Positions 17,695 to 27,333 of a stretch of 56,109 bases of DNA are shown one piece after another. The notes under the pieces were generated by a model. It made no database searches. It was not told the DNA's origin and saw nothing but the letters and a program-made list of their open reading frames with translations. This stretch comes from Cellulomonas iranensis NBRC 101100 = JCM 18110 (GTDB lineage Bacteria > Actinomycetota > Actinomycetes > Actinomycetales > Cellulomonadaceae). Positions within the stretch are counted from its first letter, which is position 1, and each line of letters opens with the position of its first letter. A program made the position numbers and the translations under genes. The stretch covers positions 1-56,109 of the forward strand of contig NZ_BCRB01000020.1 in NCBI RefSeq assembly GCF_001552375.1, in the 5' to 3' direction.

Positions 17695-17700
17695 CGGCGC

Positions 17701-19074
17701 TCAGGCCGACGCGTCGTCCTCGCGCACATCGGCGGGCCCGTCGTCGAGCGACCGGGCGTCGCGCCGCGTCGCAGGGTCCCCGAGGACGCGCTCGTCGAGC
17801 GCTGCCAGCCGGTCCGCTGCCGACGCGACGAGCTCGGGCGCGCTCAACGCCGTCAGCCGCGGGTTCGCCGGCTCCGGTGTGGGCAGCTCGTCGTCGACGA
17901 CGTGCAGGTCGGCGAACCGTCGCGCGCTGACCAGCACGCGCGACTCGAGCGACCCGACCGTCTGGTTGTACGCCCCCGCCGCGGCGTCGATCGCACGCCC
18001 GAGCCGCGTGAGGTGCCCGCCCATCGTCGCGAGCCGTCCGTGCAGCTCCTTGCCGAGCGTGAGCACCTGCTGAGCGTTCGCGGCGAGCGCGTCCTGGCGC
18101 CACGCGTACGCGACGGTCCGCAGGAGCGTGAGCAGCGTGACGGGCGTCGCGAGCACCACGTTCCGCTCGAACGCGTACTCGACGAGCGTCGGGTCCTGGT
18201 CCGCCGCGGCGTGCAGGAACGACTCGGCGGGGACGAACATCACGACGAACTCGGGCGCCGGGGCGAACTGGTCCCAGTACCGCTTGGACGCGAGGTCGTC
18301 CACGTGCTTGCGCACGTGCCGCGCGTGCGCCGCGAGCCGCTGCGCGCGCACCGTCTCGTCGTCGGTCTCGGTGGCCTCCAGGAACCCGAGGAACGCGACC
18401 TTGGCGTCGACGACCACGTGCTTGCCGCCCGCGAGCCGCACCACCATGTCGGGGCGCAGCAGCCCGTCGTCGGTGCGCACCTGCTCCTGCTCGACGAAGT
18501 CGACGTGCGCGAGCATGCCCGCCGCCTCGACCACGCGGCGCAGCTGCACCTCGCCCCAGCGCCCGCGCACCTGCGACGACCGCAGGGCTGTCACGAGCCG
18601 CCCGGTCTCGCCGCGCAGCTGCTCGGACGCCGCGCGCATCGCGCGGACCTGCTCGCCGAGCGCCGCGTTGCCCTCGGCCCGTGCGCGCTCGGCGGCCGCG
18701 ATCTCGGCGCGCACCTGGTCGAGCGTGCGCCCCAGCGGCTCGACCATCGCCCGCACGGCCTGCTCGCGCTGCGCGAGCTCGCCGGCCTGCGTCTGGTGCT
18801 CGGCCGCCAGGCGCTGGTGCGCGAGCGCGAGGAACTGCTCGCTCGTCGCGGCGAGCGCCTCGTCCGCGAGCGCACGGAACCGGTCGCCCGCGCCCGCGCG
18901 CTCGGCCTCGAGCTGGGCGCGGGCGCGCGCGGCGTCGACCTCGGCCGCGCGCACGCGGTCCTCCGCGGCGCGTGCCGCACGCGACGCCGCGAGCACCCAG
19001 GCGACCACGCCGCCGACCAGCATCCCGGCGAGCAGCGCGACGAGGACCGGCCAGGGCGACGCGGGGATCTCCAT
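17701..19074 (-). CDS. rmuC: DNA recombination protein RmuC
   Basis: 457 residues from ATG 19074; GTG 19104 would add 10 residues. The N-terminus is a membrane anchor (WPVLVALLAGMLVGGVVAWVLA) followed by a long Ala/Glu/Arg coiled coil (about 30-150). The RmuC core has SSQVRGRWGEVQLRRVVEAAGM, FVEQEQVRTDDGLLRPDMVVRLAGGKHVVVDAKV, FVVMFVPAESFLHAA and VVLATPVTLLTLLRTVAYAW, which is the PD-(D/E)xK-like nuclease region (RPDMVV...VVVDAKV). RmuC limits inversions at short inverted repeats. A variable acidic tail (about 60 residues) ends the protein. Convergent with the lipoprotein gene and not part of that islet. Confidence 0.93.
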   Translation of the reverse strand: MEIPASPWPVLVALLAGMLVGGVVAWVLAASRAARAAEDRVRAAEVDAARARAQLEAERAGAGDRFRALADEALAATSEQFLALAHQRLAAEHQTQAGELAQREQAVRAMVEPLGRTLDQVRAEIAAAERARAEGNAALGEQVRAMRAASEQLRGETGRLVTALRSSQVRGRWGEVQLRRVVEAAGMLAHVDFVEQEQVRTDDGLLRPDMVVRLAGGKHVVVDAKVAFLGFLEATETDDETVRAQRLAAHARHVRKHVDDLASKRYWDQFAPAPEFVVMFVPAESFLHAAADQDPTLVEYAFERNVVLATPVTLLTLLRTVAYAWRQDALAANAQQVLTLGKELHGRLATMGGHLTRLGRAIDAAAGAYNQTVGSLESRVLVSARRFADLHVVDDELPTPEPANPRLTALSAPELVASAADRLAALDERVLGDPATRRDARSLDDGPADVREDDASA

Positions 19075-19198
19075 GCCACGCAGCGTGCCAGCCACCTCCG
19101 ACACCGGTCCGCGACGCGTCGGCGACCCCTCGTCTGCGTCCCGGGACGGAGGCGCAGGATCGGCCGCGCGACCGATCCGGCGCGACGCGGCCCGTCCC

Positions 19199-19204
19199 TA
19201 TCCT
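19199..19204 (+). promoter_or_regulatory. Leaderless -10 element of the ABC ATPase gene
   Basis: TATCCT 13 nt before the GTG at 19212, with no Shine-Dalgarno between. Confidence 0.55.
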
Positions 19205-19211
19205 CGGTGGC

Positions 19212-20059
<848 letters not shown>

Positions 20060-20084
<25 letters not shown>

Positions 20085-21616
20085 AGCTCACGCTGCTGCG
20101 CAACGGTCTGCGGCGCAGCGTCTGGCAGGTCCTCGGCATGGTCGTGGGCGCGCTGTACGGACTGTTCCTGCTGGTCGGCGCGGTCGTGGGCCTGTTCGCG
20201 CTCGGCTTCGTCGACCTGCAGGCCCGGTCCGACGTCCTGGTCGTCGGGGGCTCGCTGCTGGTGCTCGGCTGGTGGCTGATCCCGCTGGTCGCGTTCGGCG
20301 TCGACGCGACGCTCGACCCGCGCCGGTTCCTCACGTTCGGCCTGTCACGGCGCGACCTGCTCGTGGGGCTCACGCTCGCTGGGCTCATCGGCGTGCCGGG
20401 CGTCGTCACGGCCCTGGTCGCGCTCGCGACGCCGCTGTCGTGGTGGCGCGAGCCCGCCGCCGCGGTCGCGGCGCTGGTCGGCGCGCTCGTCGGCGTGCTC
20501 GCGTGCACGATCGGCTCGCGGGCGACCACCACCGCGCTGGCGCCGTTCATCGGGCGGCGCCGCGTGCGCGAGCTGGTCGCCGCACTGGCGATCGTGCCGA
20601 TCATGTTCCTCGGCCCGATCATGTCGACGCTCGCCGACTCGGCCGACCGCCTGGCGGGGCTCGTCACGGTGGCGCGCGTGCTGTCGTGGACGCCGGTGGG
20701 CGCGCCGTGGGCGGTCGCACCGGCCGTCGCTGCGGGGGACTGGCTCGGCGCGCTCGCGCGGCTCGCGATCGGCGTCGCGACGGTCCTCGTGGCGCTGCGC
20801 GTGTGGTCCTGGGCGCTGGATCGCACGCTCACCGACCCGGTGTCGACGGGCGGCGACGCGCGGGCGCGCGGCCTCGGGTGGTTCGGCCGGCTGCCGGCCA
20901 CGCCCGTCGGCGCGATCGCCGCGCGCGCCGCGACGTACTGGCTCCGCGACCCCCGCTACGCGATCGCCGTGGCGATCGTGCCGGCCATCCCGCTGGTGCT
21001 GGCGTTCTCGTCGCCGGGCGGTGCGCTCCTGCTCATCGCGGGTCCGGCGACGGCGTTCGTCGTCGGCTGGAGCATCTCCGCCGACGTCGCGTACGACGGC
21101 ACCGCGTTCTGGACCCACGTGGCGGCGCCCGTCCGCGGCGTGACCGACCGTTGGGGCCGCGTGCTCGTGGCCGGTGTGCTCGGGCTCGTCGTGACGGTCC
21201 TGGTCACGGTCGGGACCGCCTGGTACGCGGACCGGTTCGACGCGCTGCCCGCGCTGCTCGGCGCGAGCCTGGGCCTGCTGCTCACGTCGCTGGGCACCGC
21301 GAGCGTCACGTCGGCGCTCGTCGTCTACCCGGTGCAGATGCCGGGCGAGAACCCGTTCGGCACCAAGCAGGGCGCGAACGCGGCGTCGTTCACGTCGCAG
21401 CTGGCGGGCTTCACCGCCGTCGGCGTGCTCGGCGCACCGGCCGCCGTGCTCGCGCTGATCGCGGTGCTGCAGCGCTCGGCCGTCCTCGGCTGGGTGGCGC
21501 TCGCGGTCGGGGCGGTGCTGGGCGCCGTGCTGCTGGTGGTCGGCGTGCGCGTCGGCGGGTCGGTGCTGGAGCGCCGCGGGCCGGAGCTGCTGCAGCGGAT
21601 GCGCGCGTTCGACTGA
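20060..21616 (+). CDS. ABC transporter membrane protein (ABC-2-like)
   Basis: 518 residues from a GTG at 20060, inside the 3' end of the ATPase gene, with GGGGAGG 7 nt upstream. About 12 hydrophobic segments are visible, starting VWQVLGMVVGALYGLFLLVGAVVGLFALGF and ending AVLGWVALAVGAVLGAVLLVVGVRVGG, with no large soluble domain. A cytoplasmic segment AIAARAATYWLRDPRYAIA resembles ABC-2 permeases of actinobacteria. The tight overlap indicates a two-gene exporter. Substrate unknown. Confidence 0.85.
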
Positions 21617-21633
21617 GTCCGTGAAGGCCGGTC

Positions 21634-21668
21634 GGCCGGTCCCCGCCCGCACGGGTCGGGGGCCGGCC
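21634..21668 (+). terminator. Terminator between the ABC exporter and ychF
   Basis: 15-bp stem with one mismatch and one G-U pair (GGCCGGTCCCCG... against ...CGGGGGCCGGCC) and a 4-nt loop, 17 nt after the permease stop. It separates the exporter from the ychF promoter at 21680. Confidence 0.65.
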
Positions 21669-21679
21669 GCGGCGCTGCG

Positions 21680-21685
21680 TAGACT
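21680..21685 (+). promoter_or_regulatory. Leaderless -10 element of ychF
   Basis: TAGACT, the same hexamer as at ispH, 14 nt before the GTG at 21694, with no Shine-Dalgarno. Confidence 0.55.
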
Positions 21686-21693
21686 CGTCGCCC

Positions 21694-22779
21694 GTGGCTC
21701 TCACCATCGGCATCGTCGGCCTGCCCAACGTCGGCAAGTCCACCCTCTTCAACGCGCTCACGCGCGCGCAGGTGCTCGCGGCGAACTACCCGTTCGCGAC
21801 GATCGAGCCCAACGTGGGGGTGGTCCCGCTGCCGGACCCCCGGCTGACGACCCTCGCCGAGATCTTCGGCTCGGAGCGGATCCTGCCGGCGACGGTGTCG
21901 TTCGTCGACATCGCGGGCATCGTGCGCGGCGCGAGCGAGGGCGAGGGCATGGGCAACCAGTTCCTCGCCAACATCCGCGAGGCCGACGCCATCTGCGTCG
22001 TGACACGCGCGTTCGCGGACCCCGACGTCGTGCACGTCGACGGGCGCGTGTCGCCGAAGGACGACATCGAGACGATCCACACCGAGCTGGTCCTCGCGGA
22101 CCTGCAGACGCTCGAGAAGGCCGTGCCGCGCCTCGAGAAGGAGGTGCGCGCCAAGAAGACCGACGCGTCGGTGCTCGCGGCCGCGCAGGCCGCGCTCGGC
22201 GTGCTCGAGCAGGGCACGGTCCTGTCGCAGGGCGCGCGCGCCGCTGGCATCGACCCGGCGGACCTGGCGCCGTTCCAGCTCATGACGACCAAGCCGTTCA
22301 TCTACGTCTTCAACACCGACGACGCGGGCCTGGCCGACACGGCCATGCAGGACGACCTGCGCGCGTACGTCGCGCCCGCGGACGCGGTGTTCCTCGACGC
22401 GAAGTTCGAGTCGGAGCTCGTCGAGCTCGACGAGGACGAGGCGCGCGAGATGCTCGAGGCCAACGGCCAGGACGAGGCCGGGCTGGACCAGCTCGCGCGC
22501 GTCGGCTTCCACACCCTCGGCCTGCAGACGTACCTCACGGCGGGCCCCAAGGAGTCCCGGGCGTGGACGATCCGCCAGGGCTGGACGGCGCCGCAGGCCG
22601 CGGGCGTCATCCACACGGACTTCCAGAAGGGCTTCATCAAGGCCGAGGTGATCTCGTTCGCGGACCTCGTCGAGGCGGGGTCCGTCGCGGCCGCGCGCTC
22701 GGCGGGCAAGGCGCGCATCGAGGGCAAGGACTACGTGATGGCCGACGGCGACGTCGTGGAGTTCCGCTTCAACGTGTGA
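21694..22779 (+). CDS. ychF: Redox-regulated ATPase YchF (Obg family)
   Basis: 361 residues. Universally conserved P-loop protein of the Obg group that prefers ATP and associates with ribosomes. The G1 motif GLPNVGKST is at residues 8-16, G2 NYPFATIEPNVGVV follows, G3 is FVDIAGIVRGASEGEGMGNQFL, and the altered G4 is YVFNTDD (instead of NKxD), the hallmark of YchF. The C-terminal TGS domain reads AGPKESRAWTIRQGWTAPQAAGVIHTDFQKGFIKAEV. Full length. Confidence 0.96.
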   Translation: MALTIGIVGLPNVGKSTLFNALTRAQVLAANYPFATIEPNVGVVPLPDPRLTTLAEIFGSERILPATVSFVDIAGIVRGASEGEGMGNQFLANIREADAICVVTRAFADPDVVHVDGRVSPKDDIETIHTELVLADLQTLEKAVPRLEKEVRAKKTDASVLAAAQAALGVLEQGTVLSQGARAAGIDPADLAPFQLMTTKPFIYVFNTDDAGLADTAMQDDLRAYVAPADAVFLDAKFESELVELDEDEAREMLEANGQDEAGLDQLARVGFHTLGLQTYLTAGPKESRAWTIRQGWTAPQAAGVIHTDFQKGFIKAEVISFADLVEAGSVAAARSAGKARIEGKDYVMADGDVVEFRFNV

Positions 22780-22833
22780 CCGCCGCGTGCGCCCCGCCGC
22801 GCGTCGGCGCGGTGGTGGCGTCACGATGGGCGC

Positions 22834-23484
22834 ATGGCGACGACGCTGAGCGGGCAGGAGGTCGCGGACGCGGGCCTCGCGGGGTGGACGGACCTCGGCG
22901 ACGGGCTGCGCACGCGCGTCGTGACGGGCGACTTCACGACGGGCCTGGCGCTGGTCGCGGCGATCGGCGCGGCATCCGAGGAGGCGGGGCACCACCCGGA
23001 CGTCGACCTGCGCTACGGCCGCGTCGACGTGCGCCTCGTGAGCCACGACTCGGGCGGCGTGACCGAGCGGGACGTCGCGCTCGCCCGGACGGTGTCGCGC
23101 CTGGCGGCCGACGCCGGTCTGACGTGCGACGGCGCGGGCCTGCAGCGCACCGAGATCGCGCTCGACACGCCCGACGTCGCCGCGGCGCGACGCTGGTGGG
23201 CGGCGTTCCTCGCGTACGAGGAGACCCCGGGGTCGGACGACGAGGTGCGCGACCCCGCCGACGCGCAGCCGCCCGTGTGGTTCCAGCGCTCCGGCGCGCA
23301 GGAGCCGCGCCAGCGCTGGCACCTGGACGTGTGGGTCGAGCCCGGGCGCCTCGACGAGCGGGTCGCGGCGGCCGTGGCCGCGGGCGGTCGGGTCGTCGAC
23401 CGCACGCAGGCGCCGAGCTTCGTGGTCGTCGAGGATCCCGAGGGCAACCGGGCGTGCCTGTGCACGTCCCGCGACCGCGACTGA
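22834..23484 (+). CDS. Pterin-4a-carbinolamine dehydratase fused to a glyoxalase-like (VOC) domain
   Basis: 216 residues from ATG 22834. Residues about 1-95 form a PCD/DCoH domain: LSGQEVADAGLAGWTDLGDGLRTRV and the active-site pattern GHHPDVDLRYGRVDVRLVSHD, with HHP and the downstream Tyr and His typical of dehydration of 4a-hydroxytetrahydrobiopterin. Residues about 105-215 are a VOC domain (IALDTPDVAAARRWWAAFLAYEE ... WHLDVWV ... VVVEDPEGNRACLC). Such fusions occur in actinobacteria; the substrate of the second half is unknown. CACGAT 12 nt before the ATG and the lack of a Shine-Dalgarno suggest leaderless translation. Confidence 0.85.
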   Translation: MATTLSGQEVADAGLAGWTDLGDGLRTRVVTGDFTTGLALVAAIGAASEEAGHHPDVDLRYGRVDVRLVSHDSGGVTERDVALARTVSRLAADAGLTCDGAGLQRTEIALDTPDVAAARRWWAAFLAYEETPGSDDEVRDPADAQPPVWFQRSGAQEPRQRWHLDVWVEPGRLDERVAAAVAAGGRVVDRTQAPSFVVVEDPEGNRACLCTSRDRD

Positions 23485-23767
23485 CGGCGCCCGCACCTGC
23501 GCACGGGCACTGTGACGCGAACCACACCGCCTGTGCGTGTGTCATCCGTGTTACGCGGCTGTTTCCGCTTGGCGCGTCTCGTATGATGGACGGTACTCAC
23601 CAGTATCAATCAGGTAACGATCGACATCGGTGTCGGCCCATGCCTGATTCGTCCCCTCTTCCGGGGCTAGCGTTGCCCCAATTCCGGCGGGCGAGCGCGC
23701 CCCGGCCCCCTGCAGCTGTACCCCGGGGGAGCCGTGCGGCCACGTCCACCACGTCTCAGGAGGAACA
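23485..23767 (+). promoter_or_regulatory. oppA promoter and structured 5' leader
   Basis: A 283-nt gap that is less GC-rich than the rest. A likely -10, TATGAT, lies at 23582-23587, with only a weak -35 (TGTTTC, 23560). Transcription from there gives a leader of about 175 nt. The leader holds a 7-bp inverted repeat, AATCAGG (23608-23614) with CCTGATT (23643-23649), and a second stem GGGGC/GCCCC (23663-23679). A near-match to a CRP-type site lies upstream at 23511-23526. The strong ribosome-binding site AGGAGG is at 23758. Confidence 0.55.
23511..23526. promoter_or_regulatory. CRP/GlxR-like site upstream of oppA
   Basis: TGTGA-CGCGAA-CCACA matches the TGTGA-N6-TCACA consensus at 9 of 10 conserved bases. 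It is centred about 75 nt upstream of the transcription start inferred from the TATGAT element. Confidence 0.4.
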
Positions 23768-25591
23768 TTGAAGATCAGGCGGGCCAGCCTCGCTGTGGCC
23801 CTGTTCGCGACGGGCGCGCTCGTGCTGAGCGCGTGCGCGAACACGCCGCAGGACGAGCCCGACGGTGGCAGCAGCGCCTCGGCGGGCGCCGGCGGCGGCA
23901 CCCTCACGGTGGCGGAGACGAACCAGTTCTCGTCGTTCAACCCGAACACGTCGAACGGCAACGTCGACATCAACTCGAAGATCACGACGTACCCCACGCG
24001 TGCGTGGTTCAACTACGTCGACGGCTCGTCGTTCGCCGCGGGCGACCCGAAGGTGCAGAAGGACGAGTCGTTCGGCACCTACGAGGTCGTCTCCGAGGAC
24101 CCGTTCTCGGTCAAGTACACCGTCAACGAGGGCGTGACCTGGTCCGACGGCGAGCCCGTCGACGCCGACGACCTGGTGTTCGCGTGGGCCGTGCAGTCGG
24201 GCCACTACAACTCCGAGTCGGGCGACGTCACCTACTTCGACTACGCGGGTGACTCCACCACGCTCGGTCTGACGGACTTCCCCGAGATCGGCGAGGACGG
24301 CCGCTCGATCACGCTGAACTACAGCGCGCCCGCCGCCGACTGGGAGGTCGCGTTCGCGGCCGAGGCGCCGGCGCACGTCGTCGCCAAGAAGGCGGGCCTC
24401 GCCGACGGCCAGGCCCTGCTCGACCTGCTCGAGGCGCAGGCCGACGTCGCGCCCACCGCGACGGCGGACAACGCCGAGCTGCGTGCCGTGGCCGACTTCT
24501 GGAACACGGGCTACGACTCGACCGTGCTGCCCTCGGACCCCGAGCTCTACCTGTCCTCGGGCCCGTACATCGTGTCGGACGTCGTCGAGAACCAGTCGGT
24601 GACCCTCGTCCCGAACGAGAAGTACACGGGCGACCTGAAGGCGCAGCTCGACACGATCATCATGCGCACCATCCCGGACGCCACGGCGGCCGTGCAGGCG
24701 CTCGGCAACGGCGAGGTCGACGTGATCTCCCCGCAGTCGTCGGCCGACACCCTGACGGCGCTCAAGGCGCTCGACGGCGTGACGCTGCACCAGGGCGACC
24801 AGCTCGCGTACGACCACATCGACCTGACCTTCAACAACGGCGGCCCGTTCGACCCGGCCACCTACGGCGGCGACGCCGCGAAGGCGCAGAAGGTGCGTGA
24901 GGCGTTCCTCAAGACGATCCCGCGCCAGCAGATCCTCGACGCGATCATCACGCCGCAGAAGGACGACGCGCAGATCCTCAACTCGCAGCTCTTCGTGCCG
25001 GCGCAGGCCTCGTACGAGGACTCCGTCGCGGCCAACGGCTCGGCCGACTACCCGGGTGAGCCCGACGTCGAGGGCGCCAAGCAGCTGCTCGCCGAGGCCG
25101 GTGTCACCAGCCCGACGGTCCGCGTGCTCTACAACGTCAACAACCCGAACCGCGTGAACGCCTACACCCTGATCGCCGCCTCGGCGACGCAGGCCGGCTT
25201 CGTCATCGACGACCAGGGCGACGCGGCCTGGGGCTCGCGCCTGTCCGACGGCACGTACGACGCGGCGATCTTCGGCTGGATCAACAGCGGCATCGGCGTG
25301 GCCGGCGTCCCGCAGATCTTCTCGACGACCGGTGGCGGCAACTACAACGGCTACTCGAACAGCAAGGTCGACGAGCTGGCCGCGAAGCTCGTGGTCACGC
25401 TCGACACCGACCAGCAGGCGCAGATCCAGGAGGAGATCGACCCGCTGATCTTCGCCGACGCCTACGGCCTCCCGCTGTTCCAGTCGGTCGGTCTCGACGC
25501 GGTCGGCGACCGCGTCAGCGGCATCGACGACTACAACCCCAACCAGGCCGGTGTCTGGTGGAACGTCTGGGAGTGGACGGTCAACGACTGA
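23768..25591 (+). CDS. oppA: Family 5 (oligopeptide-type) ABC transporter substrate-binding lipoprotein
   Basis: 607 residues from a TTG at 23768, chosen because AGGAGG lies 4 nt before it and the signal peptide begins at once (KIRRASLAVALFATGALVLSAC, lipobox LSAC). The product is a family 5 solute-binding protein: TLTVAETNQFSSFNPNTSNGN at the mature N-terminus, then SFGTYEVVSEDPFSVKYTVNEGVTWSDGEPVDADDLVFAW, and the C-terminal WWNVWEWTVND. It delivers peptides or another small solute to OppBCDF. The C-terminal region is followed by a 16-bp hairpin before oppB. The same fold recurs in lpqW about 5 kb downstream. Confidence 0.9.
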   Translation: MKIRRASLAVALFATGALVLSACANTPQDEPDGGSSASAGAGGGTLTVAETNQFSSFNPNTSNGNVDINSKITTYPTRAWFNYVDGSSFAAGDPKVQKDESFGTYEVVSEDPFSVKYTVNEGVTWSDGEPVDADDLVFAWAVQSGHYNSESGDVTYFDYAGDSTTLGLTDFPEIGEDGRSITLNYSAPAADWEVAFAAEAPAHVVAKKAGLADGQALLDLLEAQADVAPTATADNAELRAVADFWNTGYDSTVLPSDPELYLSSGPYIVSDVVENQSVTLVPNEKYTGDLKAQLDTIIMRTIPDATAAVQALGNGEVDVISPQSSADTLTALKALDGVTLHQGDQLAYDHIDLTFNNGGPFDPATYGGDAAKAQKVREAFLKTIPRQQILDAIITPQKDDAQILNSQLFVPAQASYEDSVAANGSADYPGEPDVEGAKQLLAEAGVTSPTVRVLYNVNNPNRVNAYTLIAASATQAGFVIDDQGDAAWGSRLSDGTYDAAIFGWINSGIGVAGVPQIFSTTGGGNYNGYSNSKVDELAAKLVVTLDTDQQAQIQEEIDPLIFADAYGLPLFQSVGLDAVGDRVSGIDDYNPNQAGVWWNVWEWTVND

Positions 25592-25616
25592 TCCGTTGAC
25601 ACCTCCGGTGTGACAT

Positions 25617-25659
25617 CGACGGCGCCGGGACTCGCGAGCTCGCAGTCCCGGCGCCGTCG
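25617..25659 (+). terminator. Intercistronic hairpin between oppA and oppB
   Basis: Perfect 16-bp inverted repeat (CGACGGCGCCGGGACT with AGTCCCGGCGCCGTCG) and an 11-nt loop, 25 nt past the oppA stop. It lies in a 212-nt gap inside the operon, so it probably acts as a partial terminator or mRNA 3'-end stabiliser that lets the binding protein be made in excess. Confidence 0.8.
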
Positions 25660-25803
25660 CGCGCGGGCCCGGGAGGGCCCGGCCGGGGGATACAGTTCTG
25701 TCCACCCGCGCCCGTGCACAGATCGGGCGTCCCCCTGCACGTCCCGTCTCGACGGCCCGGCGCGACCCCGCGTCGCCGGAGCCGCCGTGCGAGAGCGAGA
25801 GTC

Positions 25804-27333
25804 ATGACTTCCTACGTCTTGCGGCGCCTCGGTGTGTCGCTGCTGATCCTGCTCGGTGCGTCGTTCCTCGTGTACCAGCTCGTCGCCCTCTCGGGCGACC
25901 CCCTGCAGGAGTTCCGCGAATCGACCCGCCCGAACAAGGAAGCGTTGATGGCGCAGCGCACCGCGCTGCTCAACCTCGACGTCCCCGCGCCGGTGCGGTA
26001 CTTCCTCTGGCTCGGCGGCGCCGTCAAGTGCGTCATCCCCGGGCAGTGCGACCTGGGCGTCACGCTCCAGGGCCAGCCGGTCACGCAGGCGCTCGGGTCG
26101 GCGATCCCGTCCACGCTGCAGCTCGTCGCCGCGGCGACCGTGCTCGCGATCGTCGTCGGCATCGCGATCGGCATCGTCACCGCCCTGCGGCAGTACTCGG
26201 CGCTCGACTACGGCGTCACCTTCCTGACGTTCCTGTTCTTCTCGCTCCCGGTCTTCTGGGTCGCCGTCCTCCTCAAGGAGTTCGGCGCGATCCGGTTCAA
26301 CGACTTCCTCGCGGACCCGAGCGTGCCGATCACCACCGTGGTCGTGGTGGGGCTGGTCTCCGGACTGGTCTGGGCCCTGATCATCGGCGGCGACCTGCGC
26401 CGGCGGCTCATCACGTTCGCGGTCGCCGCGGTCGCCGCGGGTGGCGTGCTCTGGTACCTCGGTGCGACCCAGTGGTTCCGGTACCCCGGGCTCGGTCCCG
26501 CGCTCGTCGCCGTCACCGGCGTCGGCATCGCGATCGGCCTCTCGGCGCTCATCGCCGGCTCCCAGAACCGTCGGGCGCTCTACGCCTCGCTCGTCACCGT
26601 GGCGCTCGCGCTGGTCGCGATGTTCGCGCTGCGCCCGCTGCTCGACCGCGCGACGTTCCCGCTGATCCTGCTGCTGGGGGTCCTCGCGGTCGGCGCCGGC
26701 GTGCTGGTGGGCTACCTGTTCGGCGGGTACGACCGCCGCCAGTCGATGCGCGTCGCCGGGCTCACGTCGTTCCTCGTGGCCGGGCTCGTCATGCTCGACC
26801 GCTTCATGATCGCGTGGCCCAGCTACTTCACGCAGGTCCGCGGCCGCCCGATCGCCACGATCGGCTCCGAGACCCCGGGCCTGGGTGGCGACTTCTGGGT
26901 CTCGGGCCTCGACAAGTACACGCACCTCGTGCTGCCGACGCTCGCCCTGATGCTCATCTCCCTCGCGTCGTACACGCGCTACTCGCGCGCGTCGATGCTC
27001 GAGGTCATGGGGCAGGACTACGTCCGCACGGCGCGCGCCAAGGGCCTGCCCGAGCGCGTGGTCGTCGTCCGGCACGCGTTCCGCAACGCGCTGATCCCGC
27101 TCGCGACGATCGTCGCGTACGACATCGGCGGCCTGCTGGGCGGCGCCGTCATCACCGAGAACGTGTTCTCGTTCAAGGGCATGGGTGCGTTGTTCATCAA
27201 CGGGCTCAGCCACCAGGACCCGAACCCGGTCATGGGGACGTTCCTGGTCGTCGGGATCACGGCGGTGGTGTTCAACCTCCTGGCCGACCTGGCGTACTCC
27301 GCACTCGACCCGCGCGTGAGGGTGAAGGCATGA
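25804..27333 (+). CDS. oppB: Oligopeptide-type ABC transporter permease with a large internal insertion
   Basis: 509 residues from ATG 25804 (GAGAG upstream). The N-terminal YVLRRLGVSLLILLGASFLVYQLVALSGDPL and the C-terminal half are standard OppB/DppB: the EAA loop VMGQDYVRTARAKGLPERVVVVRHAFRNALIPL and the end YSALDPRVRVKA. Family members are usually about 310-340 residues. The surplus sits at about residues 165-335 (26300-26810) and encodes five or six additional hydrophobic segments (TVVVVGLVSGLVWALIIGG, ALVAVTGVGIAIGLSALIAG and others) between transmembrane helices 2/3 and the EAA loop. Its role is unknown. Overlaps oppC by 4 bp. Confidence 0.9.
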   Translation: MTSYVLRRLGVSLLILLGASFLVYQLVALSGDPLQEFRESTRPNKEALMAQRTALLNLDVPAPVRYFLWLGGAVKCVIPGQCDLGVTLQGQPVTQALGSAIPSTLQLVAAATVLAIVVGIAIGIVTALRQYSALDYGVTFLTFLFFSLPVFWVAVLLKEFGAIRFNDFLADPSVPITTVVVVGLVSGLVWALIIGGDLRRRLITFAVAAVAAGGVLWYLGATQWFRYPGLGPALVAVTGVGIAIGLSALIAGSQNRRALYASLVTVALALVAMFALRPLLDRATFPLILLLGVLAVGAGVLVGYLFGGYDRRQSMRVAGLTSFLVAGLVMLDRFMIAWPSYFTQVRGRPIATIGSETPGLGGDFWVSGLDKYTHLVLPTLALMLISLASYTRYSRASMLEVMGQDYVRTARAKGLPERVVVVRHAFRNALIPLATIVAYDIGGLLGGAVITENVFSFKGMGALFINGLSHQDPNPVMGTFLVVGITAVVFNLLADLAYSALDPRVRVKA

